Part shown: positions 36,305 to 45,375 of the stretch, in pieces
Layout of the letters: each line of letters begins with the position of its first letter
Position numbering within the stretch: position 1 is the first letter of the stretch
Assembly (NCBI GenBank): GCA_024643345.1
Contig: JAHENB010000015.1
Span: 1-64,000 of the forward strand
Reading direction: 5' to 3'
Length of the DNA stretch: 64,000 nt
Source of the DNA: Maribacter sp.
GTDB taxonomy: Bacteria; Bacteroidota; Bacteroidia; Flavobacteriales; Flavobacteriaceae
Notes under the pieces: generated by a model
The model's input: the letters and a program-made list of their open reading frames with translations, nothing else
Database searches by the model: none
Told to the model about the DNA's origin: nothing
Position numbers and translations under genes: made by a program

Positions 36305-37060
36305 ATGGCTGGTCCTGGTATGAAAAGTTTTCGATCGAACGCATTGGCCTTCAATACCCGATTGGGATCATGGCTCATTGTATTGTTCGGTATCCCGAGG
36401 TTTTTGTTGGTGTTGGATGCCAATCGCACGGGCAATTATAATTTCATATCGGCCATTTTTGTGTTGATGTGGATCGCACCCTATATATTGCTTGCCAAAA
36501 ATGGCAGAAAAACCATAGGAATTCAAAGGCCAAAAAACTTGCGTTGGTTGTTCTATGCCTTTTTATTGGGGGCTGTTGCCTGCTCATTTGTTTATGTTTT
36601 GGGTTCGACCCTTTTTCAGGATGGCCTAAGCAATTGGTTCGTCTATATTTCTAGGGCCTATGCAAGCGTTCCCCTAACGGAACTCAAAGGCCCCGACCAT
36701 CTCCAGTACTTTCTACTGTTCGCCTTAATAGGAATGACCTTTAGCCCTATAGGGGAAGAACTTTTATATCGGGGCATCATCCATCAAAGCTTTGTTGCGA
36801 AATATGGAGATCGTGGGGCATCGATAATTGACAGTACGGCCTTTGCCCTGGTACATTTGGCCCACTTTGGTTTCGTCTTTGACCAAGGGGTTTGGAAATT
36901 GTTATGGATTCCTGCGCTTTTATGGATGACATTGATGTTCCTGGCCAGTCGTTTGTTTTTTTTCTGTAAAACACGATCGGGCTCGATTCACGGCGCCATC
37001 ATGGGTCATGCAGGATTTAATTTTGCAATGACCTATTTCATTTTCTATCATATCGTTTAA
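36305..37060 (+). CDS. CPBP family intramembrane protease
   Basis: 251 residues with about seven membrane helices. The Abi/CPBP motif is GEELLYRGII (about 158-167), the second FALVHLAHF and the third MGHAGFNF. These carry the glutamate, arginine and histidine residues that form the active site in Rce1-like proteases. The starting ATG at 36305 is followed by another at 36320. The gene stands alone and its substrate is unknown. Confidence 0.85.
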   Translation: MAGPGMKSFRSNALAFNTRLGSWLIVLFGIPRFLLVLDANRTGNYNFISAIFVLMWIAPYILLAKNGRKTIGIQRPKNLRWLFYAFLLGAVACSFVYVLGSTLFQDGLSNWFVYISRAYASVPLTELKGPDHLQYFLLFALIGMTFSPIGEELLYRGIIHQSFVAKYGDRGASIIDSTAFALVHLAHFGFVFDQGVWKLLWIPALLWMTLMFLASRLFFFCKTRSGSIHGAIMGHAGFNFAMTYFIFYHIV

Positions 37061-37078
37061 GGTTCCGGTGCATTTATG

Positions 37079-37096
37079 CACGCTTTCAAAAGCGTG
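37079..37096 (+). terminator. Hairpin after the CPBP gene
   Basis: CACGCTTT pairs with AAAGCGTG around a two-base loop (or a seven-base stem with a TCAA loop), 19 bases after the CPBP stop. There is no T-run, so it may be a factor-dependent terminator or an mRNA end stabiliser. Confidence 0.4.
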
Positions 37097-37261
37097 GGAT
37101 TTAAAACATCATCCGATTTCCAAACAGAACTATACGATTTTACTATCTTTAAATGGCCCTTGGATAGCTACTTTGATATTCCGATAGCCAAAAAAGTGAT
37201 TTTGTAAGATTCATGGATCGGGCTGGAAATCTTATATATTGATTTAGAAAAAACACATATT

Positions 37262-38581
37262 ATGGGAGACCGAAGGAAATTCATCAAAAATTTAGGTGCA
37301 GCTTCCGTGGCCACTTCGCTCCCTTTTGGTGCAATAGCGGCGACTCAAAAAAAAGAGCGTGAAAAAACCCTTAAAGTAGGGCTCATCGGGGTTCATGGAA
37401 TGGGCTGGGCAGACCTGAATTCCTTTCTTAAAAATCCGGGTACCGAATGTATCGCACTCTGTGATGTAGATGCGCCCTTATTGAAAAAAAGAGCGGATGA
37501 ACTGGAGACCAAAACAGGCAGGCGACCTGAAACGTTCAGCGACCATAGGGCGTTGTTAAACACCAAAGATCTAGCGGCAGTTTTCATAGGGACCCCAGAT
37601 CATTGGCATTGCGTGCAGATGATCGATGCCTGTGCGGCGGGAAAAGATGTTTATGTCGAAAAACCGATTGCCAATAGTATTTTCGAAGCAGATTTGATGG
37701 TGAGGGCCGCCCGTAATTATGATCGTGTGGTGCAAGTTGGGCAATGGCAACGCAGTGACCCCCATTGGATATCGGCCCTGGAATATCTGAATACCGGTGC
37801 CTTGGGCAAGATACGTCAGGTAAAAGCCTGGGCAGACGTCAACTACGGTAGTGGTTTTGATGTAGTCCCAGATACGGAACCCCCTATTGGGGTTGACTAT
37901 GACCGCTGGTTGGGACCTGCCCCCGAACGGCCTTTCAATCAAAATCGATTTCATGGCACCTTTCGTTATTTCTGGGACTACGCCGGTGGGCTCATGACCG
38001 ATTGGGGGGTGCATATGATCGATATGGTTTTGGCGGGTATGAAAGCTTCCGTGCCCAAGTCGGTGGTGGCCATCGGAGGTAAATTGGCCTTTCCCAACGA
38101 TGCGGCGGAAACCCCCGATACCTTGACTACGGTATACGATTTTGGGAACTTCAGCTTTATTTGGGAGCAATTTATGGCTATGGGAACCTCGCCTTATCTT
38201 GAAGAATCTGGGGAACCAGGGGTTGCCTTTATCGGCAAGTACGGCATCTTGGCCATCAACAGGGCCAGTTGGAAGGTACTTCCCTTGCAAGAAAGCGGAA
38301 AATACCTGTTGGATGCCATTCCCCCAAGATCTAGTAACAGCAATGGTCTCGACGCACATACCAAGAACTTTTATGAATGCATCATGAGCCGTAAGGATCC
38401 CAATTGTACGATTGAAATGGGCAGAAATGCGGCCTTGGTCGCCCATTTGGGGAATATCGCCCATAGAACGGGTAAAAAACTGCAATGGGACGACCAAAAA
38501 GGGGCCGTCGCCAATGAACCTGAGGCCATGGAATTGCTGAAACCTTCCTATCGTGCACCTTGGGCCTTGTGGAAAGGATAA
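37262..38581 (+). CDS. Tat-exported Gfo/Idh/MocA oxidoreductase
   Basis: 439 residues with a twin-arginine leader (GDRRKFIKNLGAASVA). The Rossmann domain begins VGLIGVHGMGWADLNSF with GTPDHWHCVQMIDACAAGKD and the lysine motif VYVEKPIANS. The sugar-binding half has WDYAGGLMTDWGVHMIDMV. It resembles the oxidoreductase at 22.6 kb and keeps EKP. It is isolated from the sugar cluster by 13 kb. Confidence 0.85.
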   Translation: MGDRRKFIKNLGAASVATSLPFGAIAATQKKEREKTLKVGLIGVHGMGWADLNSFLKNPGTECIALCDVDAPLLKKRADELETKTGRRPETFSDHRALLNTKDLAAVFIGTPDHWHCVQMIDACAAGKDVYVEKPIANSIFEADLMVRAARNYDRVVQVGQWQRSDPHWISALEYLNTGALGKIRQVKAWADVNYGSGFDVVPDTEPPIGVDYDRWLGPAPERPFNQNRFHGTFRYFWDYAGGLMTDWGVHMIDMVLAGMKASVPKSVVAIGGKLAFPNDAAETPDTLTTVYDFGNFSFIWEQFMAMGTSPYLEESGEPGVAFIGKYGILAINRASWKVLPLQESGKYLLDAIPPRSSNSNGLDAHTKNFYECIMSRKDPNCTIEMGRNAALVAHLGNIAHRTGKKLQWDDQKGAVANEPEAMELLKPSYRAPWALWKG

Positions 38582-38725
38582 AACCATTCACTTTGACCAC
38601 TGTCCTTTAGGATGGGTAAGTCAGGGAATGTATCAAGAAATAAAAGGGAAACTGAGAATTAGGAAATCCAAACTTGATTAAAAAGAACTCTTTATAGTAT
38701 TTTAAACCCACTATGTTTCACTGAT

Positions 38726-40903
38726 ATGACCAAAAAAACATTCGGAACCTTTGCAGGGGTCTTTACCCCCACCACGCTCACCATCCTTGGGGTGATCATG
38801 TACATTAGGCAGCCCTGGGTGGTGGGCAACGCAGGGATCATCGGTGCGTTAGCCATCATTTTAATATCGGTGGCGATCACCTTTACCACCGCACTGAGCC
38901 TATCTTCGATCACAACCAATGTAAGGATTGGGACTGGTGGGGCTTTTAGTATCATTTCAAAGTCGCTCGGGTTAGAAATTGGTGGGGCCATCGGAATCCC
39001 TTTTTACATTGCCCAGGCCTTGGCCGTGGCCATGTACATTTTTGGTTTTAGGGAGGGTTTGACCTCCGTTTTTCCGGATTTGAATGCCTATGTCATCGAT
39101 CTTGGCATCTTCATACTGGTTATGGCCATAGCCTTTACGAGTACCGGTTTTGCCTTTAAAATACAATATGTGATTTTGGGGATCATCGTCCTTTCACTGG
39201 TATCGATCTACGGCTCACTGTTCGTAAACGATCTAAATTACAATTTCGAATTGTTCGGGAAATACCCGGGTTCAATAGAGAACGATTTTAGCGGCACCTC
39301 GTTTTGGGTGGTCTTTGCCGTCTTCTTTCCTGCGGTTACCGGGGTCATGGCCGGTGCCAACATGTCGGGCGATCTCACAAGTCCGCGCAAGAGCATTCCC
39401 CTTGGCACTATTTCAGCCGTAATTATCACAGCACTGATTTACCTCAGCCTGATTTTTGTGGTTTCCCTGATAGCGACCCCTGAGGAAATGACCGCGAATT
39501 ACAATTTGTTCATTGAGAAAGCATTGTACGGTCCTTTGGTCATAGCGGGTTTATTGGGTGCCACCCTCTCCTCGGCTCTTGGTTCGTTCATAGGGGCACC
39601 AAGGATTATGCTGGCCCTTGCAGAAAAAGGCATCTTGCCCAAAAGTCCGAAATTGGCGAAACTTTCCACTAGGGGCGAACCGATCAATGCAATGTATTTC
39701 ACGGCCATTGTCGTTTTCATTGGCATATCGTTACGCAATCTGAATACCATAGCCCCGATTCTCACCATGTTTTTTATGATTACCTATGCGATGATCAACA
39801 TCGTGGTTTTACTGGAACAATCATTGGGCCTGCCAAGCTATCGGCCAACCTTAAAGGTGCCACTGTTGGTACCGGCCTTGGGGGCATTCGGATCGATTGC
39901 CATCATGTTCGTCATCAATGTCATCGTCGCCTTGTTCTCACTCATCTTTATCTTTGTATTTTATTTTTATCTGGTAAAACTCAATTTAAAATCGGAGGTA
40001 GGGGATTCGCGCAGCGGTCTATTTACGGCCCTTGCCGAATGGGCCACCAAAAAGTCGAGCAATTTAAGCCCCGAAAAAGAGGTGCGCTCATGGCGGCCTA
40101 ACCTTTTGATCCCGATGCAAATGCCCAAGGAGATCAGGAGCGCCTATAAATTGATCTACTCTATCGTATATCCCAAAGGCTCGGTTAAAATATTATCATT
40201 GATCAATGAAAATGTGCAAGAACAGCGAAATAACGAGCAATTTCTGAAAAACGCCATCAAAAAATTTAAGGAAGGCTATATTTCGGCATCCTATGCTTTT
40301 GTTGACGGATCAGAATTCAATACCTCCGTTAAAATCAGTATGCAGTCATTGAATGCTGCGTTCTTTAAGCCCAATGTTATTTTTGTAAGTATTGATTCCG
40401 CAAATGTTCAGAATGCTTTTTACGATCAGCTAAGATCTGATGCCGAAAAAAATGATTTTGGGGTACTCATGTACATCCCCTTTTCAACCGCAAGCTTGGC
40501 CATTGAAAAGAACATTACCCTTTGGTTGACCGATATCCCCGCAGATTGGAAGGAAACATTCAATATAGGGAACAATGACCTTGGGACCCTGCTGGCACTG
40601 CTCATCTGCAAGAACTGGAAAGGAACCATCGAGGCCCATATTGTCAACAACGATCCCGGACTATCCTTTTCAGAAAATGATATAGAGGATTTTAGCACCA
40701 TGGTTAGGTTTCCTAAAAACACTACCATTAATATTATGGAGGGCGATCTGTTGGAAAACACCAAAAAATATAGGAGTACCGATATCAACATCTTCAGTGC
40801 GAACAACGATATGAAAACGGCCGATATGATAAACTTGGTCCAGACATCCAGAATTTCAGCGGTTTTCTGCATCGATTCACAATCGGAAAACGTTTTGGTC
40901 TGA
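38726..40903 (+). CDS. SLC12/APC-type membrane transporter
   Basis: 725 residues. The first 430 form about 12 helices and begin KKTFGTFAGVFTPTTLTILG, a signature of the cation-chloride cotransporter (SLC12) branch of the APC superfamily. Other family segments are FFPAVTGVMAGANMSGDL and LLGATLSSALGSFIGAPRI. The last 280 residues are a soluble domain like the cytosolic tail of SLC12 carriers. The natural substrate, perhaps an ion, amino acid or polyamine, is not readable. It is convergent with rny. Confidence 0.85.
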   Translation: MTKKTFGTFAGVFTPTTLTILGVIMYIRQPWVVGNAGIIGALAIILISVAITFTTALSLSSITTNVRIGTGGAFSIISKSLGLEIGGAIGIPFYIAQALAVAMYIFGFREGLTSVFPDLNAYVIDLGIFILVMAIAFTSTGFAFKIQYVILGIIVLSLVSIYGSLFVNDLNYNFELFGKYPGSIENDFSGTSFWVVFAVFFPAVTGVMAGANMSGDLTSPRKSIPLGTISAVIITALIYLSLIFVVSLIATPEEMTANYNLFIEKALYGPLVIAGLLGATLSSALGSFIGAPRIMLALAEKGILPKSPKLAKLSTRGEPINAMYFTAIVVFIGISLRNLNTIAPILTMFFMITYAMINIVVLLEQSLGLPSYRPTLKVPLLVPALGAFGSIAIMFVINVIVALFSLIFIFVFYFYLVKLNLKSEVGDSRSGLFTALAEWATKKSSNLSPEKEVRSWRPNLLIPMQMPKEIRSAYKLIYSIVYPKGSVKILSLINENVQEQRNNEQFLKNAIKKFKEGYISASYAFVDGSEFNTSVKISMQSLNAAFFKPNVIFVSIDSANVQNAFYDQLRSDAEKNDFGVLMYIPFSTASLAIEKNITLWLTDIPADWKETFNIGNNDLGTLLALLICKNWKGTIEAHIVNNDPGLSFSENDIEDFSTMVRFPKNTTINIMEGDLLENTKKYRSTDINIFSANNDMKTADMINLVQTSRISAVFCIDSQSENVLV

Positions 40904-40960
40904 TCTTTAAATAAACGGTATCAAGGGTCTTCTGTATAACCGTCAGGGCCACTTCTCCCC

Positions 40961-40990
40961 AAAAAAAAAGCGGTATTACCGCTTTTTTCT
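40961..40990. terminator. Bidirectional terminator between transporter and rny
   Basis: An A-run, GCGGT (40970-40974), loop ATT, ACCGC (40978-40982), then a T-run. It works on either strand and separates the convergent genes. Confidence 0.85.
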
Positions 40991-41009
40991 TTAAATATGT
41001 AATTCTATG

Positions 41010-42578
41010 TTATTTGGCCACATTCACCGCCCTGGTTTCCCTAATAACGGTGACCTTTACTTGACCGGGATAGGTCATATCGGTCTGTATTTTCTGTGAA
41101 ATTTCAAAGGACAGTTCCGCTGCCTTGTCATCGCTCACCTTATCACTTTCCACAATAACCCTAAGTTCCCTTCCGGCCTGTATGGCGTATGCTTTTTGAA
41201 CGCCGCCGAAGCCGAAGGCAATGTCTTCCAAATCTTTGAGCCGTTGTATATAGGAATCCAGTACTTGGCGTCTTGCCCCTGGTCTCGCGCCACTTATGGC
41301 ATCGCACACCTGTACGATGGGCGATATCAACGTTTTCATCTCTATCTCGTCGTGGTGGGCGCCGATCGCATTGCATACATCGGGTTTCTCTCCATATTTT
41401 TCTGCCCACTGCATGCCTAGAATGGCGTGTGGGGTTTCGATCTCGGCCTCAGTATTGGGTACTTTTCCGATATCGTGCAACAACCCCGCCCTTTTGGCCA
41501 GTTTTGGGTTCAATCCCAATTCTGCTGCCATTACACCGCAAAGTTTCGCCACTTCCCTGGAATGCTGTAATAAATTCTGGCCATAGGACGATCTATATTT
41601 CATGCGTCCAACGGCCCTGATCAATTCAGGGTGTAAACCATGAATGCCCAAATCAATGACGGTTCGCTTGCCCACTTCCACAATCTCCTGCTCGATTTGC
41701 TTTTCGGTCTTCTTCACGATTTCCTCAATCCTTGCAGGATGGATCCTACCATCGGTAACCAATTTGTGCAATGATAAACGGGCCACTTCCCTGCGCACTG
41801 AATCAAAACAGGATAGGATGATCGCTTCCGGAGTATCGTCAACGATGATTTCTACGCCCGTCGCAGCCTCCAATGCCCTGATGTTTCTGCCCTCACGGCC
41901 TATGATTCGGCCTTTGACATCATCGGATTCCAGATTGAAGACCGAAACACAATTCTCCACAGCTTCTTCAGTTCCTATACGCTGAATGGTGTTGATGACA
42001 ATTTTCCTAGCTTCCTGTTCGGCAGTAAGCTTGGCCTCTTCAAGGGTATTTTGCAGGTAAGACATGGCGTCATTTCGAGCGGTTTCTTTGAGCGATTCCA
42101 TCAGTTGACTTTTGGCATCCTGTGCCGATAGGCCTGAAATGACTTCTAATTGCTGCACTTGGTTTTTGTGCAATTTTTCAAGTTCGGCCTGTTTTTTATC
42201 CAGGTATTCATTGCGATGTTCCGTATCCTTTATTTTGGCCTCAAGTTCATCGTTCAACTTTTTACTTTTGCCCAGTTCACTGCTGACCTGTGACTCCTTG
42301 TCCCGAATGCGTTTCTCCGCTTCGTTGTTTTTTTTGTCCTTGTTGATGATGACCTTCTCGTGTTCGGCTTTTAATTCCAAAAACTTTTCCTTCGCTTGAA
42401 AAATCTTATCCTTCTTTAAGTTTTCACCATCAAGTTTGGCACTGTTAATTATGCTGGCCGCTTCTTTTTTGGCGTTTGCTATGGTTCTTGAGGCTTTGCC
42501 CTTCTCCATCAATTTAGCGATCGAAAAGCCTATTGCCAAACCTACGATTGCTGCTATGATCATTAGTGTATAATCCAT
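41010..42578 (-). CDS. rny: Ribonuclease Y
   Basis: 522 residues from the ATG at 42578. RNase Y is a membrane-anchored endonuclease that starts mRNA decay. An N-terminal helix ([19 protein letters not shown]) is followed by a long coiled coil (about 30-190), a KH domain ([17 protein letters not shown]) and an HD domain ([16 protein letters not shown], preceded by [10 protein letters not shown]). A 17-codon upstream extension is not used because the family begins MDYT or similar. It lies 3' of the 6S RNA candidate. Confidence 0.95.
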   Translation of the reverse strand: MDYTLMIIAAIVGLAIGFSIAKLMEKGKASRTIANAKKEAASIINSAKLDGENLKKDKIFQAKEKFLELKAEHEKVIINKDKKNNEAEKRIRDKESQVSSELGKSKKLNDELEAKIKDTEHRNEYLDKKQAELEKLHKNQVQQLEVISGLSAQDAKSQLMESLKETARNDAMSYLQNTLEEAKLTAEQEARKIVINTIQRIGTEEAVENCVSVFNLESDDVKGRIIGREGRNIRALEAATGVEIIVDDTPEAIILSCFDSVRREVARLSLHKLVTDGRIHPARIEEIVKKTEKQIEQEIVEVGKRTVIDLGIHGLHPELIRAVGRMKYRSSYGQNLLQHSREVAKLCGVMAAELGLNPKLAKRAGLLHDIGKVPNTEAEIETPHAILGMQWAEKYGEKPDVCNAIGAHHDEIEMKTLISPIVQVCDAISGARPGARRQVLDSYIQRLKDLEDIAFGFGGVQKAYAIQAGRELRVIVESDKVSDDKAAELSFEISQKIQTDMTYPGQVKVTVIRETRAVNVAK

Positions 42579-42596
42579 TTTTTGAGAATATTGATT

Positions 42597-42718
42597 AAAA
42601 AAAAAGCCCACATTGGCGAAGTTTTGCACAAACTCCTATGAACAGGTTTAGGGCTAACAGACCGATCAAGGATCCTTGTACAAGCAAGGCATGCTTTTAC
42701 GACCTAAACTCACCCTTT
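42597..42718 (-). ncRNA. ssrS: Putative 6S RNA (6S-Flavo type)
   Basis: Between zapA and rny lies a 200-base gap with no ORF. On the minus strand it has a perfect -7 box TAAATTTG, then about 120 bases ending in a hairpin-rich stretch with a run of T at 42605-42597. GTTTAGG near the 5' end can pair with CCTAAAC near the 3' end, closing a long stem; the middle can form CCTTG/CAAGG. 6S RNA sits next to zapA in E. coli and, from memory, between zapA and rny in many Flavobacteriia. No covariance search was possible; ends are approximate. Confidence 0.55.
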
Positions 42719-42722
42719 TAAA

Positions 42723-42730
42723 CAAATTTA
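42723..42730 (-). promoter_or_regulatory. -7 box of the putative 6S RNA
   Basis: The minus strand reads TAAATTTG, a full match to TAnnTTTG. TTTTGAC lies 13 bases upstream, a little too close for the usual -33 distance. Confidence 0.5.
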
Positions 42731-42792
42731 ACGTTGAGTTTGTCAAAAGATATTACCAATATGGGCAGTAACTTTGATATATGTAAAAGAAC

Positions 42793-43089
42793 TTACTTTA
42801 TGCTTAGCTTGGTGTTCACCAGTTGATCAAGCGCTTTTAAGCGCTCTAGAGCCTCAATGGATCCTTCCGATTGTTCGATACTTTTTTGTTCAATTTTTGA
42901 TGCAAATTGAAGGGCACACATGGCCAACACGTCCTGTTTGTCACGAACGGCATAGCTTTGTTCGAACTTTTTTGCCAGTTGCTCAATATTTTTCGCTGCC
43001 TTTCTCAGACCTTCTTCCTGGTCTGGATCTATCGTTAAAGGGTAGACCCTATCTGCAATAGAAAGCTTGATTTTGAGCTTTTCCGACAT
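42793..43089 (-). CDS. zapA: Cell division protein ZapA
   Basis: 98 residues, the normal size. ZapA binds FtsZ and bundles its filaments at midcell. The N-terminal part KLKIKLSIADRVYPLTIDPD and the helical C-terminal part with DVLAMCALQFASKIEQ fit the family. It is read with the coiled-coil gene upstream (14 bases apart). Confidence 0.9.
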   Translation of the reverse strand: MSEKLKIKLSIADRVYPLTIDPDQEEGLRKAAKNIEQLAKKFEQSYAVRDKQDVLAMCALQFASKIEQKSIEQSEGSIEALERLKALDQLVNTKLSIK

Positions 43090-43103
43090 ACTATTTTAGA
43101 CAA

Positions 43104-43394
43104 TTATTCAGAAAGTTGGGCAATACAATGGTCCAATTCCCTGATCAATGTGTTTATCTTTAGCTTCGCTTCTGTTTTATTGGTATTACTGCCAAGCATT
43201 GAATTTGCGAGTTTAAGCGAGTTGTATTTCTCCTCCCACTCCGATACGGAGCTGTTCACGGTTTCTTTTTCACTTTTAATGGAAACCAGTTCTATTTCCA
43301 ACCTTTCATTGGCCAGATGCAGCATATCCAATTTATGCAGCATCTTGCTAATTTTGTTTTCCAGAGAATCTACTATTTGAACCAATTCGCTCAT
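43104..43394 (-). CDS. Short coiled-coil protein upstream of zapA
   Basis: 96 residues, nearly all helical and highly charged, with heptads such as ISKMLHKLDMLHLANERLEI and a C-terminal IRELDHCIAQL. No domain I recognise. Its place directly before zapA suggests a division-linked partner, similar to ZapB by character only. A good promoter lies 24 bases upstream. Confidence 0.8.
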   Translation of the reverse strand: MSELVQIVDSLENKISKMLHKLDMLHLANERLEIELVSIKSEKETVNSSVSEWEEKYNSLKLANSMLGSNTNKTEAKLKINTLIRELDHCIAQLSE

Positions 43395-43418
43395 AAACTA
43401 AATTCAATACCCTTTACA

Positions 43419-43449
43419 CAAAGTTAACATACCTAATAGGACTTAGCAA
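43419..43449 (-). promoter_or_regulatory. Promoter of the coiled-coil/zapA operon
   Basis: On the minus strand TTG (43449-43447), a 20-base spacer and a perfect TAACTTTG (43426-43419). It ends 24 bases before the coiled-coil gene. Confidence 0.6.
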
Positions 43450-43639
43450 TACTTTTTTCAAATTTCTTGAAGTAATACTTTAAACCCATAAAATCGGTTG
43501 TTTATGGGATGTCTTGATAATTATTTAAAAGGTTTTGTTCAATCAAAGCCAATAATTGCCAAGGTCTGTTTAATTTTATCACCTATTATAGGGATTAAAA
43601 CCTTGGCCAATTGAATTTCCAATTTTCTATCTACCAATA

Positions 43640-43668
43640 TTTGGGTCAGGGTTTCAAATTTAGGATTG
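43640..43668 (+). promoter_or_regulatory. Promoter of the M23 peptidase operon
   Basis: TTTG (43640-43643), a 17-base spacer and TAGGATTG (43661-43668, seven of eight). The start codon is at 43679. The 43395-43678 gap otherwise holds only this and the divergent zapA promoter. Confidence 0.45.
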
Positions 43669-43678
43669 TTATCATGCT

Positions 43679-45370
43679 ATGAAGAACATTTTTATAGGTT
43701 TACTGCTTTCTTGTACCATACTTGGTCATGGTCAGGATAATTATCCCAAAGACGTATTTAGATCTCCATTGGACATTCCACTGGTTCTTGCCGGCACTTT
43801 TGGGGAGCTAAGATCGAACCATTTTCATTCGGGAATCGACATCAAGACCCAACAGCGAGAAGGCTTACCCGTATATGCCATAGAAGATGGCATGGTTACG
43901 CGCATAAAAATTTCACATTGGGGCTATGGCAAAGTATTGTATATCGCGCATCCCAATGGGTTTACCTCGGTTTACGGGCATCTTCAAAAATTCTCACCGG
44001 AACTTGAAGCCTATGTGAAAAAGATACAATATGGGAAGAAATCCTATGAGATGGAGGCGTTTCCAGATCTCGGCACACTAAAGGTTGAAAAGGGCAGCCT
44101 CATCGCCTATAGTGGAAACACGGGAGGATCATCCGGGCCACACCTGCACTTTGAAATCAGAAGCAGTATTTCCGAAAAACCGACGAACCCCTTGCTTTAC
44201 GGTCTTGAGGTAAGGGATGCGACCAATCCAATATTGGAAAAAGTATTTATGTACCCCCTTGCCGAAAACGCGCAGGTAAACCAAGGCAATGGCAAAGCAC
44301 AACTCCGCTTTTCAAGGCAGGCCGACGGTTCTTACCTGGCAGATAAGGTAAGTGCAATCGGCCCTATAGGCTTGGGTTTTGTGGGTTATGACAGACAAGA
44401 TATGGCAGCCAATAAAAATGGCGTTTATTCGGTTCAAATGTCGGTAAATGGTACCGTGTACTGCGATTACGACTTCGACAATTTTTCTTTTGGCGAAACA
44501 AGGTATATCAATACATTAATAGATTATGCCCATTTGGGAACCTATAGAGAACGCATTCAAACCTGTTTTAAAAAACCTGGAAACCGGCTCGACATTTATA
44601 ACGCGATCTACAATGACGGGAAAATTGAGGTGAACGATGGTCTTACTTATACTATCGAACTGCTGATCAACGACGTAGCAGGGAATACCACTAAATTGAC
44701 GATTCCGGTCGAAGGAAAAACCGAACAGCTCAAAATTAGGGAAGAAGAAGGGAAAACGGCAGATTATTTGGTTGCCAGAAAAAATAACAACTATGATCTG
44801 GGTGCCGCTAAAGTGTATTTTCCGGCCAACACTTTTTACGAGGATTTTTACATCGATCTTAAAAAAGGAACCGACACCGTAACCATCCATAACAGCAAGG
44901 TGCCCGCGCAAAAAAACTTTACCATTACCTTTGATGTTGAAAAATATACCCCGGAAGAACGCAGGCAATTGTTCATTGCCCGTTTGGATGGAAACTTAAA
45001 TCCCGATTACACCACTACCTATAAAAGGGGCAACGCTTTTACCACCAGAACTCGTGATTTGGGTACGTACACCTTGGCCAAGGATACCGCCGCACCGAGA
45101 ATACAGCCCAAGAACTTTAAGGCAAAGCAGTGGTTGAACAACTATCGCTATCTAAGTCTTCGCATCACTGACGATTTAAGCGGAATCGATACATACTCCG
45201 CTACGCTCAACGGAGAATGGATATTGATGGAGTATGAACCTAAGACCAGAACGCTTACCTATAATTTCGATGATAAAATCCTGGACAAAACGCTCTGTGA
45301 GCTAGAAGTGGTCGTCACCGACAATGTAGGGAATACCGCCACCTATCAAAGTACGTTTTATCGAAAATAA
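43679..45370 (+). CDS. M23 family metallopeptidase
   Basis: 563 residues with a signal peptide ending LGHGQ. The LytM/M23 domain has the zinc ligands H50 and D54 in FHSGIDIKT and H155/H157 in GPHLHFEI. M23 enzymes cut peptide bridges of peptidoglycan. The C-terminal 350 residues are beta-rich and end VTDNVGNTATYQSTFYRK, with an Ig-like repeat. The whole is exported. It is followed after five bases by the TonB-dependent receptor. Confidence 0.9.
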   Translation: MKNIFIGLLLSCTILGHGQDNYPKDVFRSPLDIPLVLAGTFGELRSNHFHSGIDIKTQQREGLPVYAIEDGMVTRIKISHWGYGKVLYIAHPNGFTSVYGHLQKFSPELEAYVKKIQYGKKSYEMEAFPDLGTLKVEKGSLIAYSGNTGGSSGPHLHFEIRSSISEKPTNPLLYGLEVRDATNPILEKVFMYPLAENAQVNQGNGKAQLRFSRQADGSYLADKVSAIGPIGLGFVGYDRQDMAANKNGVYSVQMSVNGTVYCDYDFDNFSFGETRYINTLIDYAHLGTYRERIQTCFKKPGNRLDIYNAIYNDGKIEVNDGLTYTIELLINDVAGNTTKLTIPVEGKTEQLKIREEEGKTADYLVARKNNNYDLGAAKVYFPANTFYEDFYIDLKKGTDTVTIHNSKVPAQKNFTITFDVEKYTPEERRQLFIARLDGNLNPDYTTTYKRGNAFTTRTRDLGTYTLAKDTAAPRIQPKNFKAKQWLNNYRYLSLRITDDLSGIDTYSATLNGEWILMEYEPKTRTLTYNFDDKILDKTLCELEVVVTDNVGNTATYQSTFYRK

Positions 45371-45375
45371 AAAGA

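Noticed and set aside
37571-38587. A 338-codon minus-strand frame opposite the Gfo/Idh/MocA gene at 37.3 kb.
   Set aside because: It is fully antisense to a gene with clear Rossmann and sugar-binding motifs, has no recognisable domain, and has a residue mix (many Gly, His, Pro) typical of shadow frames.
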